Below are positions 9,415 to 18,235 of a DNA stretch of 64,000 nucleotides, in pieces. Within the stretch, counting starts at the first letter, position 1, and the number at the start of each line of letters is the position of its first letter. The position numbers and the translations under genes were made by a program. This DNA is from Ardenticatenaceae bacterium (lineage in GTDB: Bacteria; Chloroflexota; Anaerolineae; Promineifilales; Promineifilaceae): assembly GCA_030065875.1 (NCBI GenBank), contig JASJCR010000019.1:62001-126000 (forward strand). Direction: 5' to 3'. Below the pieces are notes generated by a model, which saw only the letters and a program-made list of their open reading frames with translations, did no database searches and was not told the origin of the DNA.

Positions 9415-9861
9415 ATGACCTACGTTAACGTGTCAATCGAAATTCTGGGTGATCCTGAAGAAATCTTTTTATTTATCAGCAATCCGGCCAACAATTCGCG
9501 GTGGCAGCAGGGGATGATTTCCGCGGAAGTGACTTCGCCCGGACCGCTGGGCGTGGGGAGTACCTACAAACAGATCGCCAAATTTCTCGGCCGGCAAATC
9601 GACTCAAATTTTGAAATTATCGCCTTTGAACCGGGCCGCATGATTAAAGGCACCAGCGTTAAAAGCACGTTTCCGATTACCTTCACTCGCATCGTAGAGC
9701 CGGCTGCTCGGGAGGGTTATGCTCGGGTATCGGCCGTTGTCGAAGGGGATGCCAGCGGCGTGTATCGGTTATTCACGCCGATTCTGGATCGCCTCGTTAA
9801 GCGCTCGGTTGAAGGGGATTACGCCCGTTTAAAGGTTTTGCTTGAGGGCGAGACCAGATAA
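9415..9861 (+). CDS. SRPBCC-family protein (START/polyketide cyclase-like)
   Basis: 148 residues from the ATG at 9415, which has GGAGGGG six bases upstream. Features of the SRPBCC fold are visible: an N-terminal strand, the segment NPANNSRWQQGM followed by GPLGVGSTYKQIAKFLG, and a C-terminal amphipathic helix (LVKRSVEGDYARLKVLLEG). Such proteins bind hydrophobic ligands or act as cyclases or dehydrases. The ligand cannot be told from sequence. It stands alone, diverging from the cupredoxin gene. Confidence 0.75.
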   Translation: MTYVNVSIEILGDPEEIFLFISNPANNSRWQQGMISAEVTSPGPLGVGSTYKQIAKFLGRQIDSNFEIIAFEPGRMIKGTSVKSTFPITFTRIVEPAAREGYARVSAVVEGDASGVYRLFTPILDRLVKRSVEGDYARLKVLLEGETR

Positions 9862-10185
9862 TATCCCGCTGATGTTTTACGAAATAAGTATCCGCAGATT
9901 ACGCAGATTCTGCCCCGAGCAGCCGAAGAATTACAGAGAGAAATCTGTGAGTGGTTTTAGATTGTGTTGACATTTGGAATATTTCTTCACCCCCACATTA
10001 AAATGCGGGGCTAAAGGGCCTGCCCGTAACCAACCCTTTAGCCGTCGGTTTTAATCGACGGCTGCAGAAAATATCGCAAAATTGCGGATGGATCATCATC
10101 CTGAATCAAATGTCACCTGCCGCAGATTGCAGAGAAAAATCTGGGATAATCCGTGCCATCCGCGGCAAATTTTTTCGTTATTTAC
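9862..10185. repeat. Gene-free stretch of nested palindromes
   Basis: No coding region is seen. It contains CCCCACATT/AATGCGGGG (9991-10010), GGCTAAAGGG/CCCTTTAGCC (10009-10018 and 10034-10043) and CCGTCG/CGACGG (10042-10047 and 10056-10061), overlapping one another. The word TTTAGCCGTCG occurs again at 14696-14706. Copies of GCAGATT words also occur (9895-9911). This is a dispersed repeat cluster between convergent genes, plausibly working as a terminator. Confidence 0.7.
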
Positions 10186-12090
10186 TTAATCGGCCAGCGT
10201 TGACAGGTCGCCTACATCCTGACCCAGGGTTTGCGCACGCAGGACGCGGCGCATAATTTTTCCGGAGCGGGTCTTCGGCAGCGAGTCAACCAGATTAATG
10301 ACGGTTGGCTTGGCAATGGGGCCCATTTCTTCACCGACGTGATCTTTAAGATCAAGCTTTAGCTGTTCCGTTTTTTCGACACCGCTGCGGAGGATACAGT
10401 AAGCGTGAATGACGTTGCCGCGCAGCTCATCGGGGATGCCGATCACGGCCGATTCGGCCACCGTGGGGTGGCTCACCAGGGCTGATTCAATCTCGGCCGT
10501 ACCCAGGCGATAGCCGGAGACCTTGATGACGTCATCGATCCGGCCGATCACCCAAATATACCCATCCTCATCTTTTTTGGCGGAGTCGCCCGGCAAATAC
10601 CACCCCTGCTTGCTGTACCGCGACCAATAGGTTTCCACATAGCGGTCCGGATCCTTGTAAAGGGTGCGCAGCATCGCCGGCCAGGGTCCTTTGATCACCA
10701 AAAAACCCTCTTCATTGATGCCAACCGGCTGCCCTTCTTCGTCAACGACGTCGATTTGCACGCCTGGGAAGCCGCGAGTGGCCGACCCTGGTTTAAGCGG
10801 GGCGCTTGGGAGCGGGGTAATCATGAAGTTGCCGGTTTCCGTTTGCCACCACGTATCCATAATCGGGCAATTTTCTCGGCCGATCACCCGATGATACCAC
10901 CTCCACGCTTCCGGATTGATCGGTTCCCCTACAGAACCAAGCAGCCGCAGGCTGGACAGGTCATACCGATTTGGCCACGACTCCCCAAAACGCATTAAGC
11001 CACGGATGGCCGTGGGAGCGGTATAAAGAATCGTTACCCCGTATTTTTCCACCAGCTGCCACCAGCGATCTGGATAGGGAAAGGTGGGTGCACCTTCATA
11101 CATCAAAGACGTTGCCCCGTTGATGAGCGGCGAGTAGACGATGTAGGAGTGACCGGTGATCCAGCCGGGATCGGCCGCGCACCACCATACATCTTCCGGT
11201 TTTAAATCAAACACCCATTTGAGCGTTGTTGCCGTGCCCACCATGTAACCACCATGCGTGTGTAAAATCGCCTTGGGCTTGCCGGTTGTACCGGAGGTGT
11301 AAAGTATAAAAAGGGGATCTTCCGCATCCATCACTTCCGTAGCTGCAGTGGCTGAGGCGATCGGCAGGGCCATTAAGTCATGGTACCAGTGGTCCCGGCC
11401 GGCCACCATGCCCACCTCTTGATTGGTGCGCTTGACCACGATCACATTTTGAATCGAACCGGCACGCTCAACCGCCTTGTCCGCGATTTCTTTGAGATCG
11501 ACGGTCTTGCCGCGCAGCCACGCCCCATCACAGGTGATGAGCAGTTTGGAGGATGAATCTTCAATGCGGCCGAGAAGCGCCTCCGTCGAGAACCCGCCGT
11601 AAACGACTGAGTGCATGGCCCCGATTTTTGCGCTGGCCAACATGGCAATCATCAATTCCGGAATTCGCCCCATGTAAATCGTAACCCGGTCTCCCTTTTC
11701 GACACCCATCGCCCGCAGAACGGAAGCAAATTTACACACTTCGTAATTGAGCTGTTGATAGGTGTAAACTTTGGTGTCACCGGGTTCCCCTTCAAAAATC
11801 AGGGCCGCTTTATTGCGCGTGGCGGTGCGCATATGCCGGTCAAGGGCATTGTGAATGATGTTGACCTTGGCGTTGATAAACCATTTGTAGAAGGGCGCAT
11901 TTGTATCATCAAGAACTTGATTCCACGGTTTGTACCATTCAAAATTTTCGGCCGCGATTTTACCCCAGAAGCCGGGCAGATCAGCGGTTGCTTCGTCATG
12001 GACTTTATCGTAATCGGGAATATGGGCGCTTTGGACGACTTCGGGGGTGGGAAAATAGACATCACCTGTCATCTCTTTTTTGTCGGACAT
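10186..12090 (-). CDS. acs: Acetyl-CoA synthetase (AMP-forming)
   Basis: Activates acetate with ATP and CoA through acetyl-AMP. 634 residues, close to the usual 640-660. The P-loop-like YTSGTTGKPKAILHTHGGY lies near residue 265, WWQTETG is the adenylate-forming A5-type motif, and the C terminus has KTRSGKIMRR with the lysine that is catalytic and a regulatory acetylation site in known Acs enzymes. A good ribosome site (GGAGGT) precedes the ATG. It diverges from the wax ester synthase gene. An acyl preference other than acetate cannot be excluded. Confidence 0.95.
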   Translation of the reverse strand: MSDKKEMTGDVYFPTPEVVQSAHIPDYDKVHDEATADLPGFWGKIAAENFEWYKPWNQVLDDTNAPFYKWFINAKVNIIHNALDRHMRTATRNKAALIFEGEPGDTKVYTYQQLNYEVCKFASVLRAMGVEKGDRVTIYMGRIPELMIAMLASAKIGAMHSVVYGGFSTEALLGRIEDSSSKLLITCDGAWLRGKTVDLKEIADKAVERAGSIQNVIVVKRTNQEVGMVAGRDHWYHDLMALPIASATAATEVMDAEDPLFILYTSGTTGKPKAILHTHGGYMVGTATTLKWVFDLKPEDVWWCAADPGWITGHSYIVYSPLINGATSLMYEGAPTFPYPDRWWQLVEKYGVTILYTAPTAIRGLMRFGESWPNRYDLSSLRLLGSVGEPINPEAWRWYHRVIGRENCPIMDTWWQTETGNFMITPLPSAPLKPGSATRGFPGVQIDVVDEEGQPVGINEEGFLVIKGPWPAMLRTLYKDPDRYVETYWSRYSKQGWYLPGDSAKKDEDGYIWVIGRIDDVIKVSGYRLGTAEIESALVSHPTVAESAVIGIPDELRGNVIHAYCILRSGVEKTEQLKLDLKDHVGEEMGPIAKPTVINLVDSLPKTRSGKIMRRVLRAQTLGQDVGDLSTLAD

Positions 12091-12290
12091 CGTTACCTCC
12101 TACCTTTGGTTTGTTTGGCGGTTTTGTGGCTGAAATCGTTCCTTGCGAAATACGGGCCACTGAACTTAACTAATGCATTAACGATGGCTTGGTTTGCCAT
12201 CAGGATCGTGATGGGTGCCTGCGATTATTATAGATCAATGTTTCTTTGTGCAAAAGTGTTAGGAAGAAACGAGGAAAATAGGATAGAATT

Positions 12291-12392
12291 AGCTATCAGT
12301 ACGGCCCCCCGGGCCTGTCAGCCAGCTGATAGCCTTTGGCTGCGAGGTGCGCAGCGCCGTGCTAAAATGCTGACAGGCGCGCTATTATGCTG
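12291..12392. repeat. Micro-hairpin repeat, array A
   Basis: Upstream of the wax ester synthase gene. AGCTATCAG and CTGATAGC form an outer pair around GGCCC-CCC-GGGCC. GGTGC-GCA-GCGCC then follows, and next GTGCTAAAATGCTGACAGG. The hairpins and linkers belong to the same family as the arrays at 32306, 36356, 41815 and 47035. Confidence 0.75.
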
Positions 12393-12405
12393 GAGAGGAT
12401 CCCCA

Positions 12406-13812
12406 ATGAGCAACTTATCTGTCGTCGACATGGCCTGGTATCAAATGGAAGAGCCCACCAACCTGATGATGGTCACAGGGCTGGTTTTATTTAAGGAAAA
12501 GGTTGAGCTAAATACCCTTCGGGAAGTGCTCAATCGGCGCATGGTTCAGCCTTTTGCCCCATTCCACAGCGTCGTTGTGACTTCTACCATTCCCGGGGTG
12601 CCTTATCAATGGGAAAAAGACAAACATTTTGATTTGAGTTATCACATTCGCCACATTTCCCTGCCTGATCCAGGTGGAAAAGAAGAACTGCAGACGCTGA
12701 CCAGCAATATGATGAGTACCGCTCTTGATTTAAACCGCTCTCCGTGGCAAATTCATTTGATCGATAATTACCGCGGGGGATCGGCCGTGATGACCCGCAT
12801 TCATCACTGTATGGGAGACGGTATTTCACTGATTCGGGTCCTGCTGTCGATGACCGGGACAACGGCCCGAGACTCACTGCGAGTCCCGGGGGCCAAACGC
12901 AAAAAGAAAAAGAAAGGGCCGATGGATGTGGCCTTAAAAATGGCCGTCAACGCCATAGAAACGACCCAAAAAGTGGCTCAGTCGGTGATGCACGAAAGTC
13001 AGCAAGTGTTTGAGGACCCGGCTCACCTGTTTGAGTTAGGGACTTCGGCGGCCGAGATGGCCTTAAAAGGGGCCACCGCGACCGGTAAACTGCTGCTCAT
13101 GCCCCCCGATCCACACACGCCGCTAAAAGGTGATTTGGGTTTGATAAAGCTAGCGCAGTGGTCAAAACCGATCGATCTAATCGACATCAAGCGCATCGGT
13201 AAGGTCACCGATAGCAAAGTAAATGACGTGCTGCTGGCCGCGATGAGTGGGGCCCTACGCCGCTATCTCGCAAGCCGCCATTTTGAGGTCGAAGATTTAA
13301 ATATTCGGGCGGCCGTACCGGTCAACCTGCGGCCGCTTGATGGACCAATCAAGCTCGGCAACGAATTTGGTCTTGTTTTCTTATCCCTTCCGTTGGGAGT
13401 CAGAGATCCATACGATCGGCTGATGGAGCTTAAGAGGCGCATGGATCAGATCAAAGGATCGGTTGAAGCGGTGGTCGCCTTTGGCATCCTGGGGATGCTC
13501 GGCGTCACCCCCGGCCAGGTTGCGGATCAAATTGTCAACATTTTTGGCACCAAGGCGACGGCCGTGGCGACCAATGTGCCTGGCCCGCGCGAGCCGATTT
13601 ATATGGCGGGGAAAGAGATCGATAATATGATGTTCTGGGTGCCTCAATCCGGTAAATTGGGAATCGGTATTAGCATTTTTAGCTATGCCGGCAGAGTAAC
13701 CCTGGGCGTGGCCGTCGACCGTGGTCTGATTCCCGATCCGGAGAAAATCATTTCCGGATTCCATGAGGAGTTTGAGGCGCTCAAGGTACTGGCCGATCAG
13801 GTTGAATCGTAG
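12406..13812 (+). CDS. Wax ester synthase / diacylglycerol acyltransferase (WS/DGAT)
   Basis: 468 residues from the ATG at 12406, which has GGAGAGG eight bases upstream. The frame stays open far upstream but that part overlaps acs and is not protein-like. The catalytic HHxxxDG motif is present as HHCMGDG (about residues 133-139), and the C-terminal domain contains the typical NVPGPREPIYMAG. The family esterifies acyl-CoA with alcohols or diacylglycerol to make storage lipid. Divergent pairing with acs would fit acyl supply, but that is inference. The insert with KRKKKKKG near 165 is a basic linker. Confidence 0.92.
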   Translation: MSNLSVVDMAWYQMEEPTNLMMVTGLVLFKEKVELNTLREVLNRRMVQPFAPFHSVVVTSTIPGVPYQWEKDKHFDLSYHIRHISLPDPGGKEELQTLTSNMMSTALDLNRSPWQIHLIDNYRGGSAVMTRIHHCMGDGISLIRVLLSMTGTTARDSLRVPGAKRKKKKKGPMDVALKMAVNAIETTQKVAQSVMHESQQVFEDPAHLFELGTSAAEMALKGATATGKLLLMPPDPHTPLKGDLGLIKLAQWSKPIDLIDIKRIGKVTDSKVNDVLLAAMSGALRRYLASRHFEVEDLNIRAAVPVNLRPLDGPIKLGNEFGLVFLSLPLGVRDPYDRLMELKRRMDQIKGSVEAVVAFGILGMLGVTPGQVADQIVNIFGTKATAVATNVPGPREPIYMAGKEIDNMMFWVPQSGKLGIGISIFSYAGRVTLGVAVDRGLIPDPEKIISGFHEEFEALKVLADQVES

Positions 13813-14005
13813 CGGGTAGGCCTACACGTCTACTCTTCTAAAAAAATCACCGCAAATACTGTTTGGCGTTTCCTCAGCGCTCACCGGATGATTTTTGACA
13901 AAATCATGAGATATCGCCGTGGGTCAATGTCTTGGTCTTCTCAAAATTGAAATATCGTGTATAATGGGTAGATCTTACTTTTGTCTTACCTGAATTGGGA
14001 CTCTG

Positions 14006-14284
14006 ATGGAAACAACAAAATTATCAAGCAAAGGACAAATCATAATCCCCAAAGCAATTAGGGATAGTCACAACTGGCAGCCTGGTCAGGAATTTGCAGT
14101 GATTGATTTGGAAGATGGCATTATGCTCCAGGTGAAGAAGCCTTTTCCTCCTACTACCCTCCATGAGGTCGCCGGCTCTCTGAAATATGATGGTGCCTCT
14201 AAAACGCTGGATGATATGGAGAAGGCCATCGAGAAGGGGATAAAAGAAATGTGGGCAGAAGGTACAGAAGATGATTGCGATTGA
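14006..14284 (+). CDS. AbrB/MazE-like antitoxin
   Basis: 92 residues. The N terminus METTKLSSKGQIIIPKAIR is the classic SpoVT-AbrB swapped-hairpin DNA-binding fold. The C-terminal half is acidic and helical, as expected for a toxin-neutralising tail. It overlaps the following PIN gene by 14 bases, a normal arrangement for a type II module that represses its own promoter. A TATAAT (13959-13964) lies about 40 bases upstream. Confidence 0.88.
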   Translation: METTKLSSKGQIIIPKAIRDSHNWQPGQEFAVIDLEDGIMLQVKKPFPPTTLHEVAGSLKYDGASKTLDDMEKAIEKGIKEMWAEGTEDDCD

Positions 14285-14684
14285 CACCAATATTATCATT
14301 CGCTTCCTCACCCAAGATGATCCAAACCAATCTCAGCTGGCTGAAGCGGTTTTTTCACCTTATAACAAGATTTTTCTCCCTCTGACAGTATTTCTAGAGA
14401 CAGAATGGGTGTTGAGATATGCTTATAGGTTTGAATCCCCCCAGATTGTCAATGCGCTGCGCGGCGTATGTGGTCTGCCGAATGTGACGGTTGAAAAAGC
14501 GAATGTTGTAGAGCGGGCTTTGCGATGGCATGAAAACGGGGTTGATTTAGCGGACGCCATTCATATGGCGAGCAGCCTGGAAGAAAATCGTAATAATATG
14601 TTTGTGACGTTTGACAAAAAACTCATTAAAAAAGGCTCAACGCTAAAGATTGACGTTAAACATCCAGAATCTATATTCAAATAA
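14271..14684 (+). CDS. PIN-domain ribonuclease toxin (VapC-like)
   Basis: 137 residues. The PIN acidic residues are visible: Asp4 in IAIDTNIIIRFL, a Glu in VFLETEWVLRYA, then DLADAIHMAS and FVTFDKKLIKK. The family cleaves RNA in a metal-dependent way. It is translationally coupled to the AbrB-type antitoxin upstream. It is intact, so the module is probably functional. The target RNA is unknown. Confidence 0.88.
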   Translation: MIAIDTNIIIRFLTQDDPNQSQLAEAVFSPYNKIFLPLTVFLETEWVLRYAYRFESPQIVNALRGVCGLPNVTVEKANVVERALRWHENGVDLADAIHMASSLEENRNNMFVTFDKKLIKKGSTLKIDVKHPESIFK

Positions 14685-14719
14685 AATTTTATTCTTTAGC
14701 CGTCGATTTTTGAGTTTTG

Positions 14720-14851
14720 ACAAATAAATACCGATATCTCGTCGTCATTCCCGCGAAAGCGGGAATCCATTGGATTGTCACCGATGGATCCCCGCCTACG
14801 CGGGGATGACAGGCTGGTTTGGGATGACGGTTCTTATCCGCATTTATTTGG
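14720..14851. repeat. MITE-like nested inverted repeat
   Basis: Outer arms CAAATAAAT (14721-14729) and ATTTATTTG (14842-14850) enclose two hairpins, GTCATTCCCGCG/GCGGGAAT and ATCCCCGC/GCGGGGAT, which are themselves roughly inverted to each other (14744-14810). The GTCATTCCCGCG...GCGGGAATCC word is a very common dispersed bacterial repeat. There is no coding capacity. Confidence 0.75.
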
Positions 14852-14973
14852 AAATCTTCAATAATCGATGGATGTAGAAAATTCACAATTTTCATGTTGA
14901 ATCATCAAAATGAATCAAATGTCGACAGAACCTGGCAGATTGATCAACCTGCCTTAAAAACCGCGCCTTTTAT

Positions 14974-15003
14974 TTGTACAAAGTTACTAGGTTATTATAT
15001 AAT
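14974..15003 (+). promoter_or_regulatory. Candidate sigma-70-type promoter
   Basis: TTGTAC (14974-14979), an 18-base spacer, then TATAAT (14998-15003). No gene begins within 380 bases, but an intrinsic terminator lies about 180 bases downstream, suggesting a short untranslated transcript. Confidence 0.5.
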
Positions 15004-15009
15004 TCCTAC

Positions 15010-15185
15010 CGTCTGGTGATATCCCAACCCCAACTTTAAATTGAGCATCGGTTTTTATGGTGATAACCTCTCGTATCCAATATATTCATCAAACCTGTTC
15101 GCAGGATGCCATGACCGGTGCATGTCTAATCGACACATCCCCACATAAACAGAAGACCCTCAGCGTTTTGCCGCGGGTCTTTTTT
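15010..15185 (+). ncRNA. Candidate small RNA of about 175 nt
   Basis: Bounded by the promoter at 14974-15003 and the terminator at 15153-15185, with no plausible open frame between. I recognise no known RNA family; the length is like 6S RNA but I cannot fold it convincingly into that shape. Bases 15026-15045 (AACCCCAACTTTAAATTGAG) are exactly complementary to the mRNA of the GNAT gene at 47156-48118. An alternative is that this is a decayed fragment of another GNAT gene. Confidence 0.35.
15153..15185 (+). terminator. Rho-independent terminator
   Basis: AAGACCC pairs with GGGTCTT around a 13-base loop containing a small inner CAGCG/GC pairing, followed by a T run. It has no protein-coding gene directly upstream on this strand; the nearest is the PIN toxin gene, 470 bases away. 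Confidence 0.75.
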
Positions 15186-15392
15186 GTTTCAAATCATTTT
15201 GATTGAAGACAAGTCGACCTAAAACCAGCGTCCCTTTGACGCCTTTGGTCATCAAGGCAGAGAGAAGCAATCAAGGAGGTGCCAAGGAAGTGATCTGCAA
15301 TTAACCGGTGTATTCGTGTTGTCAACAGTCAATCAATTTTTCAACGTTCATACTTTTTGTTTACCGATCAACAACAATAGAGGAAGGTTCCA

Positions 15393-15857
15393 ATGCAGAT
15401 AACCATAACTGTGAATGGCACAACTCACACGCGTGATGTTGAGCCAAGAACGCTGCTGGTCGACTTTTTACGCGACCACCTGGGATTAACCGGGACCAAC
15501 ATCGGCTGTGATACCAGTCAATGCGGGGCCTGTACCATTCACATGGATAGCCAGTCCGTTAAATCATGTACCGTCTTGGCCGTTCAGGCTGACGGCGCTG
15601 ATCTGACCACAATCGAGGGGCTGGCCAATGGCTCGCTTCACCCCATGCAGCAGGCGTTTTGGGATAATCACGGTTTGCAGTGTGGGTACTGCACACCGGG
15701 CATGATCATGTCGGCCACCAAGCTGGTTGAAGGAAATCCCGGTATTAGTGAAGCGGAAATACGTCATGGATTAGAAGGCAATATTTGTCGCTGCACCGGG
15801 TATCAAAATATTGTCAAGGCGGTTCAGCAGGCGGCCGGCGAGATGGGAGGTGACTAA
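15393..15857 (+). CDS. CO/xanthine dehydrogenase-family [2Fe-2S] small subunit (form II CoxS-like)
   Basis: 154 residues. An N-terminal ferredoxin-type cluster site is in [22 protein letters not shown]-type spacing (about residues 42-62). A C-terminal helical domain has [12 protein letters not shown] and NICRCTGYQ. Both [2Fe-2S] clusters carry electrons from the molybdenum site to FAD. Ribosome site GAGGAAGG lies upstream. It overlaps the large-subunit ATG by one base. Order here is S-L-M. Confidence 0.93.
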   Translation: MQITITVNGTTHTRDVEPRTLLVDFLRDHLGLTGTNIGCDTSQCGACTIHMDSQSVKSCTVLAVQADGADLTTIEGLANGSLHPMQQAFWDNHGLQCGYCTPGMIMSATKLVEGNPGISEAEIRHGLEGNICRCTGYQNIVKAVQQAAGEMGGD

Positions 15858-18217
15858 TGTCAAAATATATGGGTAAAGCTGTCAAACGCGTTGAAGACCC
15901 TCGCTTCATTCAGGGGCGTGGGAAGTACGTCGCTAACTTGAAATTGGCAAACATGGGTCATGCAGCCATCAAGCGCAGCCCGTTTGCGCACGCCAAAATC
16001 AATGGGGTTGATGCCTCAGCCGCCAAGGCCCTCGATGGGGTCATTGCCGTGTATACCGGTCAAGATCTGCAGGCGGCCGGGGTTGGCTCCCTGCCCTGCG
16101 GGTTTAATCCTCCGGGCATCGTTACCGCGCCGCACATGCCGCTGGCCGTCGACAAGGTTCGACATGTCGGTGATGGCGTGGCCGTAGTAATCGCCAATGA
16201 CATTTACACCGCCTATGATGCTTTGGATTTGATCGAAGTGGATTATGAGCCGCTGCCGGCCGTGGTTGACGCCAAAAAAGCAACCGCTGCCGATGCGCCG
16301 CAGGTTCACGATGAAATTCCAAACAACACCAGCTTCCACTGGCCGCTGGGTGAATCCGATACCGTCATGGGGGCAATGAATGAGTCAGACCACGTTGTGG
16401 AGCTCGACTTTATCAATCAGCGCCTGATTCCCAACGCCATGGAACCACGCGCCTGCGTGGCTGAGTGGAACGCCTTTACAGAGGAGATGACCGTCTGGAC
16501 CTCAAGCCAGAACCCTCATTTGATTCGCCTGCTCATGAGCATGGCGACATTGGGTATCCCGGAAAATCGGCTGCGAGTGATTTCGCCAGACGTCGGTGGT
16601 GGCTTTGGCTCAAAAATTTTCCATTATCCGGAAGAAGTGATCGTGCCCTGGTGCTCCAAACAGCTTGGTCAACCGGTCAAATGGGTGTCAACCCGGTCTG
16701 AGGCGTTTGTGACCGACGCCCACGGCCGTGATCACGTCACCACCGCCAAGCTGGGGGTCAACAACGACGGCACATTTACCGCCCTGCACGTGCAAACCTG
16801 GGCCAACATGGGGGCATATCTTTCGACGTTTGCGCCGATGATCCCGACAGCTTTGTACATCACGCTGTTCTCCGGTCTTTACAAAATCCCTCATATTTTT
16901 GGTGAATCCTGGGGCACAATGACCAACACCGTCCCGGTTGACGCTTATCGCGGGGCCGGCCGGCCGGAAGCAAGCTATCTCCTTGAACGTCTGATTGACA
17001 TCGCCGCTCGCGATCTCAATATGGATCCAATTGAGCTGCGCCGCAAGAATTTCATCCAGCCGGATGAATTCCCGTATCAAACCCCGGTAGCCATGGTTTA
17101 CGACAGCGGAGATTACGATCAGCTGTTTGACAAGGCGATGGAAGTCTCCGGCTATAACGAGATGATCGAAGAACGGGACAGAGCCCGCCAAGAGGGACGT
17201 TTGGTCGGTATCGGGGTCAGCGGCTGTATCGAGGCCTCTGGCGCCGGACCGTCAAAAGTGGTTACCAGTTTGGGGGCCGGTGTCGGTTTGTGGGAACACG
17301 GCCTGGTGCGCGTTCACCCCACCGGCAAGATTTCGGTGTTGACCGGAACCCACGCACACGGGCAGGGTCATGAAACAACGTTTGCCCAGCTGGTTGCAGA
17401 TGAACTGGGTGTGCCGATGGACGATATCGAGATTGTTCATGGTGACACCAGCAAAACCCCGTTTGGTTTGGGCACGTACGCCTCCCGCTCCGCCGCCGTT
17501 GGCGGCACCGCCATCATGAAATCGTGTGAAAAGATCCGCGAAAAAATGAAGGCGATCGCTGCCTATCAGCTCGAAGCGGCCGTAGAGGATATGGTTTACG
17601 ATCAAGAGAACGGCACCATTCACGTGCAGGGGTCTCCGGATCGCTCCAAGACGTTTGTCGATATCTCGGTGGCCGCCCTGATGGGCCATATCCCCGATGA
17701 TATGGAGCCCAGCCTGGAAGAAGCAACCTTCTTTGATCCACCAAACTTCACCTTCCCCAACAGCGCCCACATCGCCATGGTTGAAGTAGACAAGGAGTCT
17801 GGAGAAATCTCGCTGCTCAAATACGCGGCCGTTGACGACGTTGGCAACGTCATCAACCCGATGATTGTTGAAGGACAGCTGCAGGGCGGTATCGTTCAGG
17901 GTGTGGGGCAAGCGCTCCTTGAGCACGGCATTTATGATGAGGATGGCCAGCTGTTAACCGGCACTTTTCTCGATTATGCCATGCCGCGAGCCGATGACGT
18001 GCCGATGTCCGCCCTCGGCCGGATCGAAATCCCGTCTCCTTCCAACCCGCTGGGTGTGAAGGGCGCTGGAGAAATGGGCACAATTGCCGGCACGCCGACG
18101 GTGGCCAACGCCGTCATGGATGCCCTGCATCCGCTGGGCGTGCGCCATGTTGATATCCCCCACACGGCCGCGGCTATTCACGGCGCCATTCAGAGCGCTT
18201 CAGTCTCTGCTGATTAA
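15857..18217 (+). CDS. Form II CO-dehydrogenase-like molybdenum hydroxylase, large subunit
   Basis: 786 residues, normal length. The molybdopterin-cytosine-dinucleotide subunit of a xanthine dehydrogenase-family enzyme. The active-site loop reads AYRGAGR (about residues 362-368), the signature of the form II (putative) CODH group, not the AYxCSFR of true CO dehydrogenase. GGGFGSK near 250 and the C-terminal GVKGAGE with the catalytic base glutamate are present. Substrate of form II enzymes is uncertain: some have been reported to act on CO poorly, and others likely oxidise unidentified aldehydes or N-heterocycles. Confidence 0.9.
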   Translation: MSKYMGKAVKRVEDPRFIQGRGKYVANLKLANMGHAAIKRSPFAHAKINGVDASAAKALDGVIAVYTGQDLQAAGVGSLPCGFNPPGIVTAPHMPLAVDKVRHVGDGVAVVIANDIYTAYDALDLIEVDYEPLPAVVDAKKATAADAPQVHDEIPNNTSFHWPLGESDTVMGAMNESDHVVELDFINQRLIPNAMEPRACVAEWNAFTEEMTVWTSSQNPHLIRLLMSMATLGIPENRLRVISPDVGGGFGSKIFHYPEEVIVPWCSKQLGQPVKWVSTRSEAFVTDAHGRDHVTTAKLGVNNDGTFTALHVQTWANMGAYLSTFAPMIPTALYITLFSGLYKIPHIFGESWGTMTNTVPVDAYRGAGRPEASYLLERLIDIAARDLNMDPIELRRKNFIQPDEFPYQTPVAMVYDSGDYDQLFDKAMEVSGYNEMIEERDRARQEGRLVGIGVSGCIEASGAGPSKVVTSLGAGVGLWEHGLVRVHPTGKISVLTGTHAHGQGHETTFAQLVADELGVPMDDIEIVHGDTSKTPFGLGTYASRSAAVGGTAIMKSCEKIREKMKAIAAYQLEAAVEDMVYDQENGTIHVQGSPDRSKTFVDISVAALMGHIPDDMEPSLEEATFFDPPNFTFPNSAHIAMVEVDKESGEISLLKYAAVDDVGNVINPMIVEGQLQGGIVQGVGQALLEHGIYDEDGQLLTGTFLDYAMPRADDVPMSALGRIEIPSPSNPLGVKGAGEMGTIAGTPTVANAVMDALHPLGVRHVDIPHTAAAIHGAIQSASVSAD

Positions 18218-18235
18218 CCAGGATGAGGAAAACAA

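Noticed and set aside
11611-12405. N-terminal extension of the wax ester synthase over 260 residues
   Set aside because: It overlaps acs on the other strand and does not look like the family; a good ribosome site supports the ATG at 12406.
15010-15185. 6S RNA
   Set aside because: Length fits, but I could not pair the 5' and 3' ends or see the central bubble, so it is called only a candidate small RNA.
16688-17926. Long minus-strand frames inside the form II large subunit gene
   Set aside because: They are antisense shadows of a high-GC gene with Ala/Gly-rich codons; no ribosome sites and no family features.
15857-18217. Second true CO dehydrogenase
   Set aside because: The active-site loop AYRGAGR is the form II type and lacks the cysteine of the Cu-S-Mo centre.
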